A DNA stretch of 34,115 nt, taken from assembly GCF_024435355.1 (NCBI RefSeq), contig NZ_JAMJWG010000042.1, positions 1 to 34,115 of the forward strand, in the 5' to 3' direction. This stretch comes from Streptomyces odontomachi. GTDB taxonomy: Bacteria; Actinomycetota; Actinomycetes; Streptomycetales; Streptomycetaceae. The notes beneath the pieces are model-generated. The model was not told the DNA's origin and did no database searches. It was given only the letters and a program-made list of their open reading frames with translations. Positions 22,086-30,264 of this stretch are shown one piece after another. Numbering within the stretch: position 1 is the stretch's first letter; each line of letters begins with the position of its first letter. Both the position numbers and the translations under genes were made by a program.

Positions 22086-24272
22086 TCAACCTCCGTCGGG
22101 TCGGGTGCCCACTTCGCTTCCGGGTGCCGTACCTGGCGCCTGCTCCGCCTCTCCCCGTCCGAAGCCGTGCCGGAAGGCCGCCATCAGGTGAGGCGTGGCG
22201 CCGGTGTCCTCGGTACGCTCGTTCGACGGGTCGGCGGGGGCGGGCCGCAGTTGGGGCGCGAGGTGTTGCTGGGCCTGGCGTCGGGGAAGCCGCGGCCGGC
22301 CGGGGAGGTCGCCGTAGGCATCGGACGGGTCGCCGCCACCGGATGGAGCCCGGGACGAGCAACGGGGCGCAGGCACCGGCACCGTGGCCGGCCCGGATTG
22401 CACCGACCGGGCCGTGGGCGCCGGCGGGGGCGCCGCAGCGGGCGGGAACGGGGGCGTCGGAGTCGCAGCGCGCGCCCCGGCGCGCACGGGTGCGGAGCCA
22501 GGCGCCGGTGAAGGCTCAGGCATGACGAAGGTGTGTTCCGGCGCCTCGGCGGCGTGCTCGCGCGCCTGATCGTGCGCCGATCCACCGCTTCCGATCGGCC
22601 CGGGTGGTGCCGGGACACAACCGGGCACCTGGGCACCACCGGTCACGGTGTGGGCGGGAGTGCCATCGGGATGCCCGAACCTGCCCTGTCCTCCGTGTGC
22701 TCCGAACGCTCCCAGCGGTCCGAGTGCTCCCAGCGCTCCGGGTACTGCGGCTTCTCCGGGTACTGCGGCTCCTCCAGGTACCCCGACCACCCCAGGCGCA
22801 CCGGCCCCTCCAGGAACCTCGACCACCCCAGGCGCACCGGCTCCTCCGGGCGCTCCGGCCTGCCCAGGAACTCTCAACTGCTCGTTCCTCTTGGGCAATG
22901 CGGCGGTGCCCCGGCTCTCGGCGGTCGTCGTCGTGACGACGGCGCCCGCGCCGGCCGCCGGCGGGGTGCCGGTGTCGGCTCCGGCGCCCGCAGCGATCCC
23001 GCGTTGCCCCGCGTCCGGGGTGTCGTCGCCCGCGCCGAGCAGGGTCTTCGGCAGGACCAGGACGGCCTGGGTGCCACCGTAGATGTTGGTCTGGAGGCGT
23101 ACCGAGACGGTGTGCCGCCGGGCCAGTTGGGAGACCACGTACAGGCCGATCCGTCCGTCCCGCAGCAGCCCGGCGACGTCGACCCGGGCGGGGTCGGACA
23201 GCAGCAGGTTCATCCTGGCCTGTTCGGGTGCGGGCATGCCGAGGCCGCGGTCCTCCACCTCCACGGCGAGCCCGGAGGTGACGGGGCAGACGCGCAGCAG
23301 TACGGGGGTGTGGGGGGCGGAGAACACCGTGGCGTTCTCGATGAGTTCGGCCAGGAGGTGGATCACGTCGGCGACGGCGTGGCCGCGCACCGCGCCTTCG
23401 GTCGGCGGCACCAGGCGCACCCGCGGGTACTGCTCGACCTCGGCCACCGCGGAGCGCAGCACGTCCACGACGGGCACCGGACGGCTCCACCGACGGCGCG
23501 CGACGGCACCGCCGAGCACGGCCAGGCTCTCTGCGTGCCGCCGCATACGGGTGGCCAAGTGGTCGACGTGGAAGAGGCACTTGAGCAGGTCGGGGTCCTC
23601 GATCTCGTTCTCCAGCTCGTCGATGAGCGAGATCTCCCGGTGCGCGAGGGACTGCAACCGCCGGGCCAGGGTCACGAACACCTCGATCACATGGTTCATC
23701 GGCACCATGCCGGCCTGACGGCCCTGCCGGGTGCCGACCGGCTCGCGGGGCAGCCGGGCGGCCTGGGCCACGGCGGTGACGGCCGCGTCATGGGCACGGC
23801 TCAGCTCGCCGGCGAGCAGGTCGAGCTCGTCCCCGCGGTGGCCCGGCGCGGTCAGCGCGGACTTCCTGGCCGCGGGCGGCTTCTCGCCGTGCTGCAACGA
23901 TTCGGTCAGAGCGCGCAGTTCGGCGTGCCGGCGGGCGGTGCCGCGGCGCAGTCCCACGATGCGGTCGCGCAGGGTGTCCGCCGTGCGGCAGGCGCCCACC
24001 ACCGCTGCGGCGAGGCTCACCAGGGTCAGCACGATGGCGCTGGTCAACGCGGCCCAGGATCCGGCGCCCGGGCGGCCGGGTCGGTCCCAGAGCGTGCACA
24101 GGACGGTCGTCCAGGTGCAGAGCGTGACCGCGGCGGCGGGGATCAGGGCGAGACGGAGTAGCTGGGTGCGTATGGGGACGGCGGGGGGTGCGGCGGCGTG
24201 GCCGGCGGGTCTGCCGTGTTTGCCGCCGGCACGCCGATCCCCGGGCGTGAGCGTGGCAAGGAGGTGAGGCAT
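22086..24272 (-). CDS. cvnA: Histidine-kinase-like sensor protein (conservon component A) with collagen-like tail
   Basis: 728 residues from ATG 24272 (AAGGA five bases ahead; an ATG eight codons earlier has none). Two membrane helices near the N-terminus (about 36-56 and 70-92) anchor it. A helical dimerisation region follows (HREISLIDELENEIEDPDLL, FHVDHLATRMRRHAESLAVL), then a GHKL ATPase domain with N313 in LAELIENATVFS and GLGMP and GLYVVSQLA further on. Conservon CvnA proteins are sensor kinase-like and act with roadblock and DUF742 partners. The last 250 residues are low complexity: Gly-Ala-Pro-Val units of the form PGGAGAPGVV repeat around 22750-22860, followed by Pro/Ala-rich sequence. 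This tail is longer than usual. Confidence 0.88.
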   Translation of the reverse strand: MPHLLATLTPGDRRAGGKHGRPAGHAAAPPAVPIRTQLLRLALIPAAAVTLCTWTTVLCTLWDRPGRPGAGSWAALTSAIVLTLVSLAAAVVGACRTADTLRDRIVGLRRGTARRHAELRALTESLQHGEKPPAARKSALTAPGHRGDELDLLAGELSRAHDAAVTAVAQAARLPREPVGTRQGRQAGMVPMNHVIEVFVTLARRLQSLAHREISLIDELENEIEDPDLLKCLFHVDHLATRMRRHAESLAVLGGAVARRRWSRPVPVVDVLRSAVAEVEQYPRVRLVPPTEGAVRGHAVADVIHLLAELIENATVFSAPHTPVLLRVCPVTSGLAVEVEDRGLGMPAPEQARMNLLLSDPARVDVAGLLRDGRIGLYVVSQLARRHTVSVRLQTNIYGGTQAVLVLPKTLLGAGDDTPDAGQRGIAAGAGADTGTPPAAGAGAVVTTTTAESRGTAALPKRNEQLRVPGQAGAPGGAGAPGVVEVPGGAGAPGVVGVPGGAAVPGEAAVPGALGALGPLGAFGAHGGQGRFGHPDGTPAHTVTGGAQVPGCVPAPPGPIGSGGSAHDQAREHAAEAPEHTFVMPEPSPAPGSAPVRAGARAATPTPPFPPAAAPPPAPTARSVQSGPATVPVPAPRCSSRAPSGGGDPSDAYGDLPGRPRLPRRQAQQHLAPQLRPAPADPSNERTEDTGATPHLMAAFRHGFGRGEAEQAPGTAPGSEVGTRPDGG

Positions 24273-24730
24273 CGAGGTCCTTCGGTGGGTGTCCATGCCG
24301 GTCGGGCGGGGCGAAAGCCGGTGGGCTCCCGCTGGGCCGTACGGGCGTACGGCACCGCCGTGCCGGGCGGCAGGCACTCACAGCTACTGTTTGCCGCCCT
24401 GCGGGCACTCACAGTAGTCGCATCAGATGTGCCCGCGGCGGACAGTTGCCAAAGTCCGGTGGATAACGCCCCTCTGTGGTATGAGCCATCGCACACCAGG
24501 CCGAGCCCAGCAGAAACCAGCAGAAACTGGTAGGACCGGTGGGAACCCTCGGTAGTCGGGAATGCGATGCCCAGCCCCACGCCACCGTCACCTCGCCGAC
24601 ACCCGCACCAGCACCAGCACCAGCACCAGCACCAGCCAACGGGCACCGACCAACGGGCACCGATCACCCGCTCTCGCCGGGCACCGGTCGCCGTCACACG
24701 CGGCGACCGCCCACCGCTCCCGGCTCGCTG
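24273..24730. promoter_or_regulatory. Intergenic region carrying the cvnA promoter and short tandem repeats
   Basis: 458 bases between cvnA and the hydrolase gene, both leftward, with no supported gene. An 11-base direct repeat GGCACTCACAG occurs at 24373-24383 and 24404-24414, 31 bases apart start to start (about three helical turns), a good candidate operator for cvnA. Nearer the hydrolase stop are GCACCA repeated five times (24605-24634) and a tandem 14-base pair CCAACGGGCACCGA (24636-24663). Confidence 0.5.
24605..24663. repeat. Hexanucleotide (GCACCA)5 followed by a tandem 14-mer
   Basis: Five perfect copies of GCACCA from 24605 to 24634, then two perfect copies of CCAACGGGCACCGA from 24636 to 24663. 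They lie downstream of the hydrolase gene and upstream of cvnA and are not translated in a supported frame. Such arrays vary by slippage. Confidence 0.85.
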
Positions 24731-25915
24731 CTACGCCGTGAGGCTGTCGCCGGCGGCCGGTGCCGCGGATGCCTGCGCCGGGGGCCGGGCGGGCCACCCC
24801 TCGACGGGTGGTTCCGCGACGGTCCGCCACCACGGGTCGACCGGGGGGAGGTCGGCAGGCTCGAACGGCTGCCCGGGCCGTGGCGCGGCGAGCGGGACGC
24901 CGGCCTCGTCGGCCGCCCGCATGGTCCACTCCCCCGGCTCCGCCCATGGGTGCGGCGCGAGGTTGAACGTGCCCCAGTGGATCGGCAGCAGCGCCCCGGT
25001 CGGGCGGTCGCCCTGGAGGTCGAGATGGGCACGCAGCCCCTCATCGGGCGTCATATGGATATCTGGCCAGAATTCGCTGTACGCCCCGATTTGGATCATG
25101 GTCGCGTCGAACGGGCCATGGGCGGCGCCGATGTCCTGGAAGCCCGGGAAGTAGCCGGTGTCACCGCTGTGGAATATGCGGTGCCGCTCACCGACCACGG
25201 ACCACGACGCCCAGAGGGTGTGCTGGCGGTTGCGCAGGCCACGTCCGCAGAAGTGGCGGGCGGGGGTGGCGGTCAGGGTCAGGCCCGCGATCTTCGTGGA
25301 CTCCTGCCAGTCCAGTTCGCGCAGGCGTCCCTCGGCCACGCCCCAGCGCTCCAGGTGCGCGCCCACGCCGAGCGGCACCGCGAACCGGGTGTTCGTGGTG
25401 GCGAGGGCCTTGATGGTGGGCAGGTCCAGGTGGTCGTAGTGGTCATGGGAGATCACGACGACGTCCACGCGGCCCACTGAGGCGATCGACAGGGGCGCCG
25501 GGTGCAGCCGGCGGGGCCCGATGAAACCGAAGGGTGAGCAGCGCTCGCCCCAGACCGGGTCGAAGAGGATCCGGCTGCCGTCCACCTCGGCGAGCACGCT
25601 GGAGTGCCCCATCCATGTGAGCCGCAGGCCGCTGCGCGGCGGCTTGGCGAGGTCGGCCACGGTGCGCTCGTACACGGGCACCGGGCCGCGCGGGGTACGG
25701 TGCCGCCGGCCGTCCTTGCTGAAGTAGTCCTTCACCAGGCTCAGGGTGGAGCCGGACGGGGGACGGGTGCGTGCCCCCACCGGGTTCTGGAACGAGCCGT
25801 CCGCGAAGTGCGGCGAGCTGCGGATGCGGGTGAGCCGCTCGCCTTCCGGATCCGCGCCGAAGGCGGTGGGCCGCAGCGAGCGGATCCGGGAGCTCAGGGA
25901 TCGGGAACCGGTCAC
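24731..25915 (-). CDS. Metallo-beta-lactamase-fold hydrolase, NAPE-PLD-like
   Basis: 394 residues from GTG 25915 (AGGAGG four bases ahead; an upstream in-frame GTG at 25942 lacks one). The metal-binding motif is complete: H157-D-H-Y-D-H162 in ISHDHYDHLD, then H in PARHFCGRG, D in HSGDTGYF, and H in LPIHWGTF near the end. With LTWMGHSSVLAEVDG and FDPVWGERCSPF it matches the branch containing N-acyl-phosphatidylethanolamine phospholipase D and UlaG-like enzymes. It probably hydrolyses a phosphodiester or lactone bond in a lipid-like substrate; the substrate is not known. No signal peptide. Confidence 0.88.
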   Translation of the reverse strand: MTGSRSLSSRIRSLRPTAFGADPEGERLTRIRSSPHFADGSFQNPVGARTRPPSGSTLSLVKDYFSKDGRRHRTPRGPVPVYERTVADLAKPPRSGLRLTWMGHSSVLAEVDGSRILFDPVWGERCSPFGFIGPRRLHPAPLSIASVGRVDVVVISHDHYDHLDLPTIKALATTNTRFAVPLGVGAHLERWGVAEGRLRELDWQESTKIAGLTLTATPARHFCGRGLRNRQHTLWASWSVVGERHRIFHSGDTGYFPGFQDIGAAHGPFDATMIQIGAYSEFWPDIHMTPDEGLRAHLDLQGDRPTGALLPIHWGTFNLAPHPWAEPGEWTMRAADEAGVPLAAPRPGQPFEPADLPPVDPWWRTVAEPPVEGWPARPPAQASAAPAAGDSLTA

Positions 25916-26145
25916 AGCGCCTCCTGGTGTCTGGGACAGCACCCGCAGAGACTTTCCGCCGCCACGGGCCTGCCGGACCTTCCGTGCACCGCACGCGCGC
26001 GCGGCTGCCGGGCACGGCCGTACGGTGCGGCCCTTCCATTATGTGTGGCACCGGTGACAGCGCCTCGGCACAGAGGTTCCTGAGGTCGGCTTACGGACAC
26101 CCGTCGGGTGGCGGGGTGGGGAGGGGGCCTCGGGGCCCGGGGCCC

Positions 26146-26173
26146 TGTCACATTTCCTGCCACCCGCTCTGTC
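26146..26173 (+). promoter_or_regulatory. ECF41-like promoter upstream of the CMD-family gene
   Basis: TGTCACA at 26146-26152 and (C)TGTC at 26170-26173, 17 bases apart, resemble the promoter motif that I recall for ECF41 sigma factors (TGTCACA, about 16 bases, CGTC). ECF41 factors typically control and neighbour carboxymuconolactone-decarboxylase, oxidoreductase or epimerase genes, and a CMD gene starts at 26211. No sigma factor gene lies in the window. Confidence 0.55.
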
Positions 26174-26210
26174 AGGACAGTGAAGGAGCTCTCAACCAGG
26201 AGGTGGCCTC

Positions 26211-26801
26211 ATGGCCCGTGTCTCACTCGATCCGCCTCGCACCCTCTTCTTCCGTGCCATGGAGTGGTACTCGCGACGCGCCTACGGCGAGGTCCTCGAC
26301 CCCGGCAAGGCCATGGCGCACAGTCCGCGGGTGCTCTGGGGCTATCTCCGCTTCGAACGGTCCGTGAGCAGGTGGAACAAGCTCGACCACGGTCTCGGCG
26401 CACTGGCCGAACTGGCGGCCGCCGGCGCCATCGGCTGCTCGTGGTGCATGGACTTCGGCTACTGGGTCAGCCACCGGGCCGGCGTCGATCCCGAGAAGCT
26501 GCGTTCCGTTCCCGGCTGGCGGGACAGTGACGTGTACACGCCCTTGGAACGGGATGTGCTGGAGTACGCGGAAGCGATGTCGCTCACCCCGCCCACGGTG
26601 CCGGACGAGCTGGCCGAGCGACTCCGGGACCGGCTGGGTGAACCCGCGTTCGTCGAGCTCACGGCCTTGATCGCGGTGGAGAACCAGCGCTCCCGGATGA
26701 ACTCGGCGCTCGGGCTCACCAGCCAGGGGTTCAAGGACCAGTGCGACCTGCGGGACCGCCCGCCGAGCAGCGTGCCGACGTCCCAGGCGTCCGCCGGGTG
26801 A
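26211..26801 (+). CDS. Carboxymuconolactone decarboxylase/AhpD-family protein
   Basis: 196 residues from ATG 26211, with AGGAGG seven bases ahead. It has the AhpD-like motif C76-SW-C79-MDFGYW within an all-helical protein, plus VSRWNKLDHGLGALAELAAAGAIG in front. CMD-family proteins with a CxxC act as thiol peroxidase partners or decarboxylases; those controlled by ECF41 factors are of unknown substrate but tied to stress. It stands alone, transcribed rightward and followed by a strong terminator. Confidence 0.88.
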   Translation: MARVSLDPPRTLFFRAMEWYSRRAYGEVLDPGKAMAHSPRVLWGYLRFERSVSRWNKLDHGLGALAELAAAGAIGCSWCMDFGYWVSHRAGVDPEKLRSVPGWRDSDVYTPLERDVLEYAEAMSLTPPTVPDELAERLRDRLGEPAFVELTALIAVENQRSRMNSALGLTSQGFKDQCDLRDRPPSSVPTSQASAG

Positions 26802-26858
26802 TCACCGGCGCGCCCACCGCCGCCCGGGGGACCGGTGTACGGCAACGGGAGCAAACGG

Positions 26859-26896
26859 GAGCAGGGGCCCACCGTCCCCTTGGTGGGCCCCTGCTC
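26859..26896. terminator. Bidirectional terminator between the CMD gene and the M23 peptidase gene
   Basis: Perfect 15-base stem (GAGCAGGGGCCCACC at 26859-26873 and its complement at 26882-26896) with an eight-base loop. It lies 57 bases after the CMD stop and 150 bases after the stop of the convergent peptidase gene. No T-run, as often in Streptomyces. Confidence 0.88.
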
Positions 26897-27046
26897 GGGG
26901 TCGGGTCCGCGTCAGGAGTCCGTGGCTGACGGGACGACGACCGTGGTGTTCAGATGTCCCGGGGTACGTCCCTCCCGGGGCACCCCCGACCGGCGGGGCA
27001 CTGGCTTGTGCCCGGCGGCCGGGGCGGTGTCATGCGCGTGCTGCGG

Positions 27047-27832
27047 TCAGAGACCGACGCCGTGCGAGCGCAGGTAGGCCACCGGGTCGACGTCGCTGCC
27101 GTAGTCGGGCGTGGTGCGGATCTCGAAGTGCACATGCGGCCCGGTCACGTTGCCGGTCGCCCCGGACAGGCCGATCTCCTGGCCCTCCGTGACGTTCTGC
27201 CCGGCCGAGACCTTCAGGGACGACATGTGACCGTACTGGCTGTACTTGCCGTCGCTGTGCTGGATGACGACCTGGTTGCCGTAGGCGCCGCCCCAGCCGG
27301 CGGTGACCACCTTGCCCTCGGCTACGGCGTGCACCGGCGTGCCGGTCGGCACGACGAAGTCCTGCCCGGTGTGGTGCCCGCTGGACCACATGCTGCCCGC
27401 CGTGCCCCAGGAGGTGCCCAGGGTGGCACCGTCGACCGGCTTCGTGTAGCCGGAGTCGGTCTTCGCTGCGGCATCGGACGCCTTGGCGGACGACTTGGCG
27501 GACGACTTCGCATGCGACGCCTTGGCGTGGGCCGCCTTGCCGCTCAGCGTGAGCTTCTGGCCGGGGTGGATCAGGTTCGGGTCGTCCCCGATGACCTTGT
27601 GATTGATGCGGTAGATCTGCTTCCAGCCACCCTTGACGTGCTGGTCGTGAGCGATCTTCCCCAGCGTGTCGTGGGGCTTGACCTCATAGGTCTGCGCGTG
27701 GGACGGGGCCGCTTGGGCACCCGCCGCCCCGATCAGGGGGAGGGCGAGTGCGGCGCCACCGGTTCCGGCGACGGCGAGCTTGCGGGTGACGCGGTGCGAC
27801 TTCAGACGACGGTGCTTACCCTTCGCGGGCAT
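27047..27832 (-). CDS. Secreted LysM/M23 peptidoglycan endopeptidase
   Basis: 261 residues. A positively charged start and hydrophobic stretch (about 16-41) end in AQA, a signal peptidase I site, so the protein is exported. A LysM peptidoglycan-binding domain (about 48-96: YEVKPHDTLGKIAHDQH, LIHPGQKLTL) and an Ala/Lys/Ser linker (97-125) precede the M23 zinc peptidase domain with H154-TGQ-D158 and H233-V-H235. It would cleave peptide cross-links in the cell wall during growth or germination. AGAGGA precedes the ATG, and upstream is a c-di-AMP riboswitch, the usual control for such wall hydrolases in Streptomyces. Confidence 0.94.
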   Translation of the reverse strand: MPAKGKHRRLKSHRVTRKLAVAGTGGAALALPLIGAAGAQAAPSHAQTYEVKPHDTLGKIAHDQHVKGGWKQIYRINHKVIGDDPNLIHPGQKLTLSGKAAHAKASHAKSSAKSSAKASDAAAKTDSGYTKPVDGATLGTSWGTAGSMWSSGHHTGQDFVVPTGTPVHAVAEGKVVTAGWGGAYGNQVVIQHSDGKYSQYGHMSSLKVSAGQNVTEGQEIGLSGATGNVTGPHVHFEIRTTPDYGSDVDPVAYLRSHGVGL

Positions 27833-27848
27833 GGCGGTTCCTCTCCGG

Positions 27849-28036
27849 CGCCTACGAGGTGAGCTGTCGGGTTCGGGCTGGAGATGCCCGGCCGTGCACG
27901 AGGCACGGCTTCACCCCAAGCCGTTCCGATTGACGGGAACGGCGCAAAACCTGCGGGTCCCCCGCTCCTGCCAGGTACGGGTGGGTGGGTGCGATCTCCC
28001 GGACGGTGGCAGGACTCGGCGTCCGCCCGGAATCAG
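27849..28036 (-). ncRNA. c-di-AMP (ydaO/yuaA) riboswitch in the leader of the M23 peptidase gene
   Basis: The minus-strand leader contains the conserved 3' block of the ydaO class: CTTGGGGTGAA, then CGGGCATCTCCAGCCCGAACC, CGACAGCTCACCTCGTAGGCG, ending about 16 bases before the peptidase start. Further upstream are GGACCCGCAGG and GGGAGATCGCACC, as expected for the two-fold ligand pocket, and the leader starts with CGCTGATTCC. In Streptomyces these elements sit in front of cell-wall hydrolase genes such as rpfA and M23 peptidases and switch them off when c-di-AMP is high. The exact ends are estimates. Confidence 0.88.
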
Positions 28037-28040
28037 CGCG

Positions 28041-28070
28041 ACGCTAAGCGAATCGGGACGCCGGGGACAA
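28041..28070 (-). promoter_or_regulatory. Promoter of the riboswitch-peptidase transcript
   Basis: On the minus strand TTGTCC (28070-28065) and TAGCGT (28046-28041) are 18 bases apart, a plausible housekeeping promoter. The inferred transcription start, about seven bases later, coincides with the first bases of the riboswitch, which supports both calls. Confidence 0.6.
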
Positions 28071-28614
28071 GCGGCGGCGGGCGCCCGCCCTCGTCCGCAG
28101 ACGGTTTTCCTTGATCCAAGGCCCCCGCCGCGGTGACGCAGCGTGGCTCCGCCCGCTCCCGGACCGCACAACGCCCGCACTGGGGCCGGGAGTTGTCGAA
28201 CGGGTGATCGGCACGCACCGTCACGATTATGATCCTGCTCACGTGCCCGTGGAGCCATGAACGTTTATTTCAGCCGCAGTTGGAAGCAAATTCTTGAACA
28301 TCTGCAATTCGGGCAGATGGGGTGAAATTCGTTCTTCGGTATCCCGCCTTCATGCCGCGGCACGGGCTCCGCCCAGGGGGAACCACTGCACCCCGCGCCG
28401 CCCTGGGCCGCGCCGGGCGACACGCCGAAATCCCTGCTCGACGAGCACCACGTCCCCCTCCTGTGCGCCGAGCGTGCGCCCTGGTCGATGCGCAGGCCGG
28501 CGCATCGAAGATCGCGTCCGACCGTGGTGTCGTATCGTCGGACCGGCGCCCGTGGTCGAGCGGGGCGCACCACCGGCGACCAGCGCCGGTGGCCGACGAC
28601 CGGGAGGAGCCCAC
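28071..28614. other. Gene-free stretch between the riboswitch promoter and the phosphatase gene
   Basis: About 540 bases. Short open frames exist on both strands but none has a ribosome site or a recognisable domain. The part around 28215-28330 is A/T-richer and is the likeliest place for the promoter of the phosphatase gene. I see no strong palindrome. Confidence 0.5.
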
Positions 28615-29412
28615 GTGACACAGCAGGTCCCTCAGGCCGAACCCGAGCTCGCCGGCGTGCGGAACTTCCGCGATGTGGGCGGCCTGCCCACCGCGGACGG
28701 ACGCCGGGTCGGGCACGGACGGCTGTTCCGCAGTGGCCACCTGGCGCATGCCACCGAGGACGACGTGGCGTTCCTGAACACGTTGGGCCTGCATACCGTC
28801 TTCGACTTCCGTAACGCCGCCGATCACCAGCTCGAAGGCGAGGACGTCCGGCTGGACGGCGTGCGCAACCTCAGCATCCCGCTCAGCGACCCGAGGGAAG
28901 GCGCCACGTTCTGGAAGATGGTGCGCGAGGGGGAGCTGGACGAACTGCGCGCCCTGCTGTCCGAGGGCCGGGCCGCGGCCCGGATGGTCGCCTCGTACCG
29001 CATGATCATCACCAGCCGCACCGCGGAGCACCGGCGGGTGCTGCGGGCGCTCGCCGACGACAGTGTGCCCGCCCTGATGCACTGCGCTGCCGGCAAGGAC
29101 CGCGCGGGCCTGTCGATCGCGGTGACCCTGCTCGCGCTGGGCGTGGAACGGGACGCGATCGAGGCGGACTACCTGGCGTCGAACGCGAACCACCGCCGTT
29201 ACAAGGTGTACCGCAGCAACACCGCGCCCGACGGCATGTCACCCGAGGTCATGGAGTTGCTGAGCCCCCTCTTCGAAGCCCGCGCCGGCTACCTGGAGGC
29301 CGCGTTCGAGGAGATGGCGAAGAACTGGGGCGATGTCGAGGGCTACCTCACCCAGGGCCTGGGCGTCACGCCCGGACTGCGCGAGCGACTGCGCGAGAAC
29401 CTCCTCGACTGA
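28615..29412 (+). CDS. Tyrosine-protein phosphatase (PF13350-type, dual-specificity-like)
   Basis: 265 residues from GTG 28615, with GGAGG seven bases ahead; the longer open frame to 28294 has no ribosome site. The catalytic loop is H156-C157-AAGKDR163-AG, the HCxAGKDRTG-type signature of the bacterial/fungal Y_phosphatase3 family (relatives of MptpB and IphP), in which the Cys is the nucleophile. The N-terminal NFRDVGGLPTADG and GRLFRSGHLA are also typical. It removes phosphate from tyrosine or inositol lipids; the physiological substrate is unknown. No signal peptide. It stands alone. Confidence 0.92.
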   Translation: MTQQVPQAEPELAGVRNFRDVGGLPTADGRRVGHGRLFRSGHLAHATEDDVAFLNTLGLHTVFDFRNAADHQLEGEDVRLDGVRNLSIPLSDPREGATFWKMVREGELDELRALLSEGRAAARMVASYRMIITSRTAEHRRVLRALADDSVPALMHCAAGKDRAGLSIAVTLLALGVERDAIEADYLASNANHRRYKVYRSNTAPDGMSPEVMELLSPLFEARAGYLEAAFEEMAKNWGDVEGYLTQGLGVTPGLRERLRENLLD

Positions 29413-29457
29413 ACGCCCCCGGCCGCGTACAGGGCAGCGTGCCCGGCGACACCCCCA

Positions 29458-29505
29458 TGACCGCTGTGGCCGCACCCCTGTGACCCCTGTGACCGCTGTG
29501 GCCGC
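29458..29505. repeat. 16-base direct repeat after the phosphatase gene
   Basis: TGACCGCTGTGGCCGC occurs at 29458-29473 and again at 29490-29505, with a shorter related unit (TGTGACCCC) between. It lies in the 180-base gap before the operator of the XRE-cupin gene. No function is apparent. Confidence 0.7.
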
Positions 29506-29592
29506 GAAGGCCGTGCAAGCCGCTATGGCCGCGCACGGATCTCGCCCGTACGCTTGAAAACCTCCGGCTTCCTCTCCTGCCCTTCACCTTTT

Positions 29593-29625
29593 TGCCTCAT
29601 AGGCAAAAAATTTGCCTATGAGGCA
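29593..29625. promoter_or_regulatory. Perfect operator palindrome upstream of the XRE-cupin regulator
   Basis: TGCCTCATAGGCAAA (29593-29607) and TTTGCCTATGAGGCA (29611-29625) are exact inverted copies around AAA. Each arm is itself an imperfect palindrome (TGCCT-N3-AGGCA), so two dimers could bind side by side. It ends 21 bases before the start codon, over the expected promoter, strongly suggesting autoregulation by the gene that follows. Confidence 0.8.
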
Positions 29626-29646
29626 TGGTTCTGGCTACATCGAAGC

Positions 29647-30264
29647 ATGAGCCCCGCCGACGAGACGATGCCCGCCGTCGCGGTACGGCTGCGTGAGCTG
29701 CGCCGCCGTGCCGCCCTGACCCTGGAGGCGGCGGCTCGTGCGGCCGGGCTCTCCCCCGCGCATCTGTCCCGGCTGGAGACCGGACAGCGCCAGCCGTCAC
29801 TGCCGCTGCTGCTCACCCTGGCACGCGCGTACGGCACCACCGTCTCGGAGCTGCTCGGTGAGATCACGCCGGGGCACCAGGCCGTCGTCCGCGCCGCCGA
29901 GGCCAGACCGGGCCGGACCGGCGGCTGGACGTACTGGCAGGCCGGCACCACCGGGCGCGGAATGCAAGCGCTGCGACTTCTGATCCCGTACGGCTCGCAG
30001 AGCGACATCGTCCGGGTGCACCCGGGTGAGGAGTGGCTCTACGCGCTCCAGGGTGAGGTCCGGCTGCGCCTGGGCGACTCCGAACACGTCCTCGCGCCCG
30101 GTGACAGCGCCCACTTCGACTCGCTCACCCCGCATCGGCTCGCCGCCGTGGCCCCGGCCGGTGCCGAGTTGCTCTTCGTCCACACGCTGTTGCAGAGCCC
30201 GGCCGACGCGCTGTGCCTCGGCACCGGGCCCCGCGGTCTGACCCCAGGAGGCGGACATGCCTGA
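29647..30264 (+). CDS. XRE-family transcriptional regulator with cupin domain
   Basis: 205 residues from ATG 29647. An N-terminal helix-turn-helix (about 12-65: LRELRRRAALTLEAAARAAGLSPAHLSRLETGQRQPS) is joined to a C-terminal cupin (about 110-195: IVRVHPGEEWLYALQGEVRLRLGD, LAPGDSAHFDSLTPHRL) that may bind a small ligand or metal. The palindrome just upstream is its likely operator. It overlaps a small membrane-protein gene by eight bases and faces the hopanoid-type genes convergently. It resembles the regulator that I recall at the edge of the Streptomyces hopanoid locus, but a role in controlling it is not shown. Confidence 0.9.
   Translation: MSPADETMPAVAVRLRELRRRAALTLEAAARAAGLSPAHLSRLETGQRQPSLPLLLTLARAYGTTVSELLGEITPGHQAVVRAAEARPGRTGGWTYWQAGTTGRGMQALRLLIPYGSQSDIVRVHPGEEWLYALQGEVRLRLGDSEHVLAPGDSAHFDSLTPHRLAAVAPAGAELLFVHTLLQSPADALCLGTGPRGLTPGGGHA

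Noticed and set aside
22533..24161. A 542-codon frame opposite cvnA
   Set aside because: It is the GC-driven shadow of the kinase-like gene: no domain, no ribosome site.
24605..24663. Possible CRISPR array from short tandem repeats
   Set aside because: The units are 6 and 14 bases, directly adjacent with no spacers, and no cas genes are present.
28322..28618. A 98-codon ORF ahead of the phosphatase gene
   Set aside because: Arg/Pro/Ala-rich, no family, no ribosome site, and overlaps the well-supported phosphatase start.
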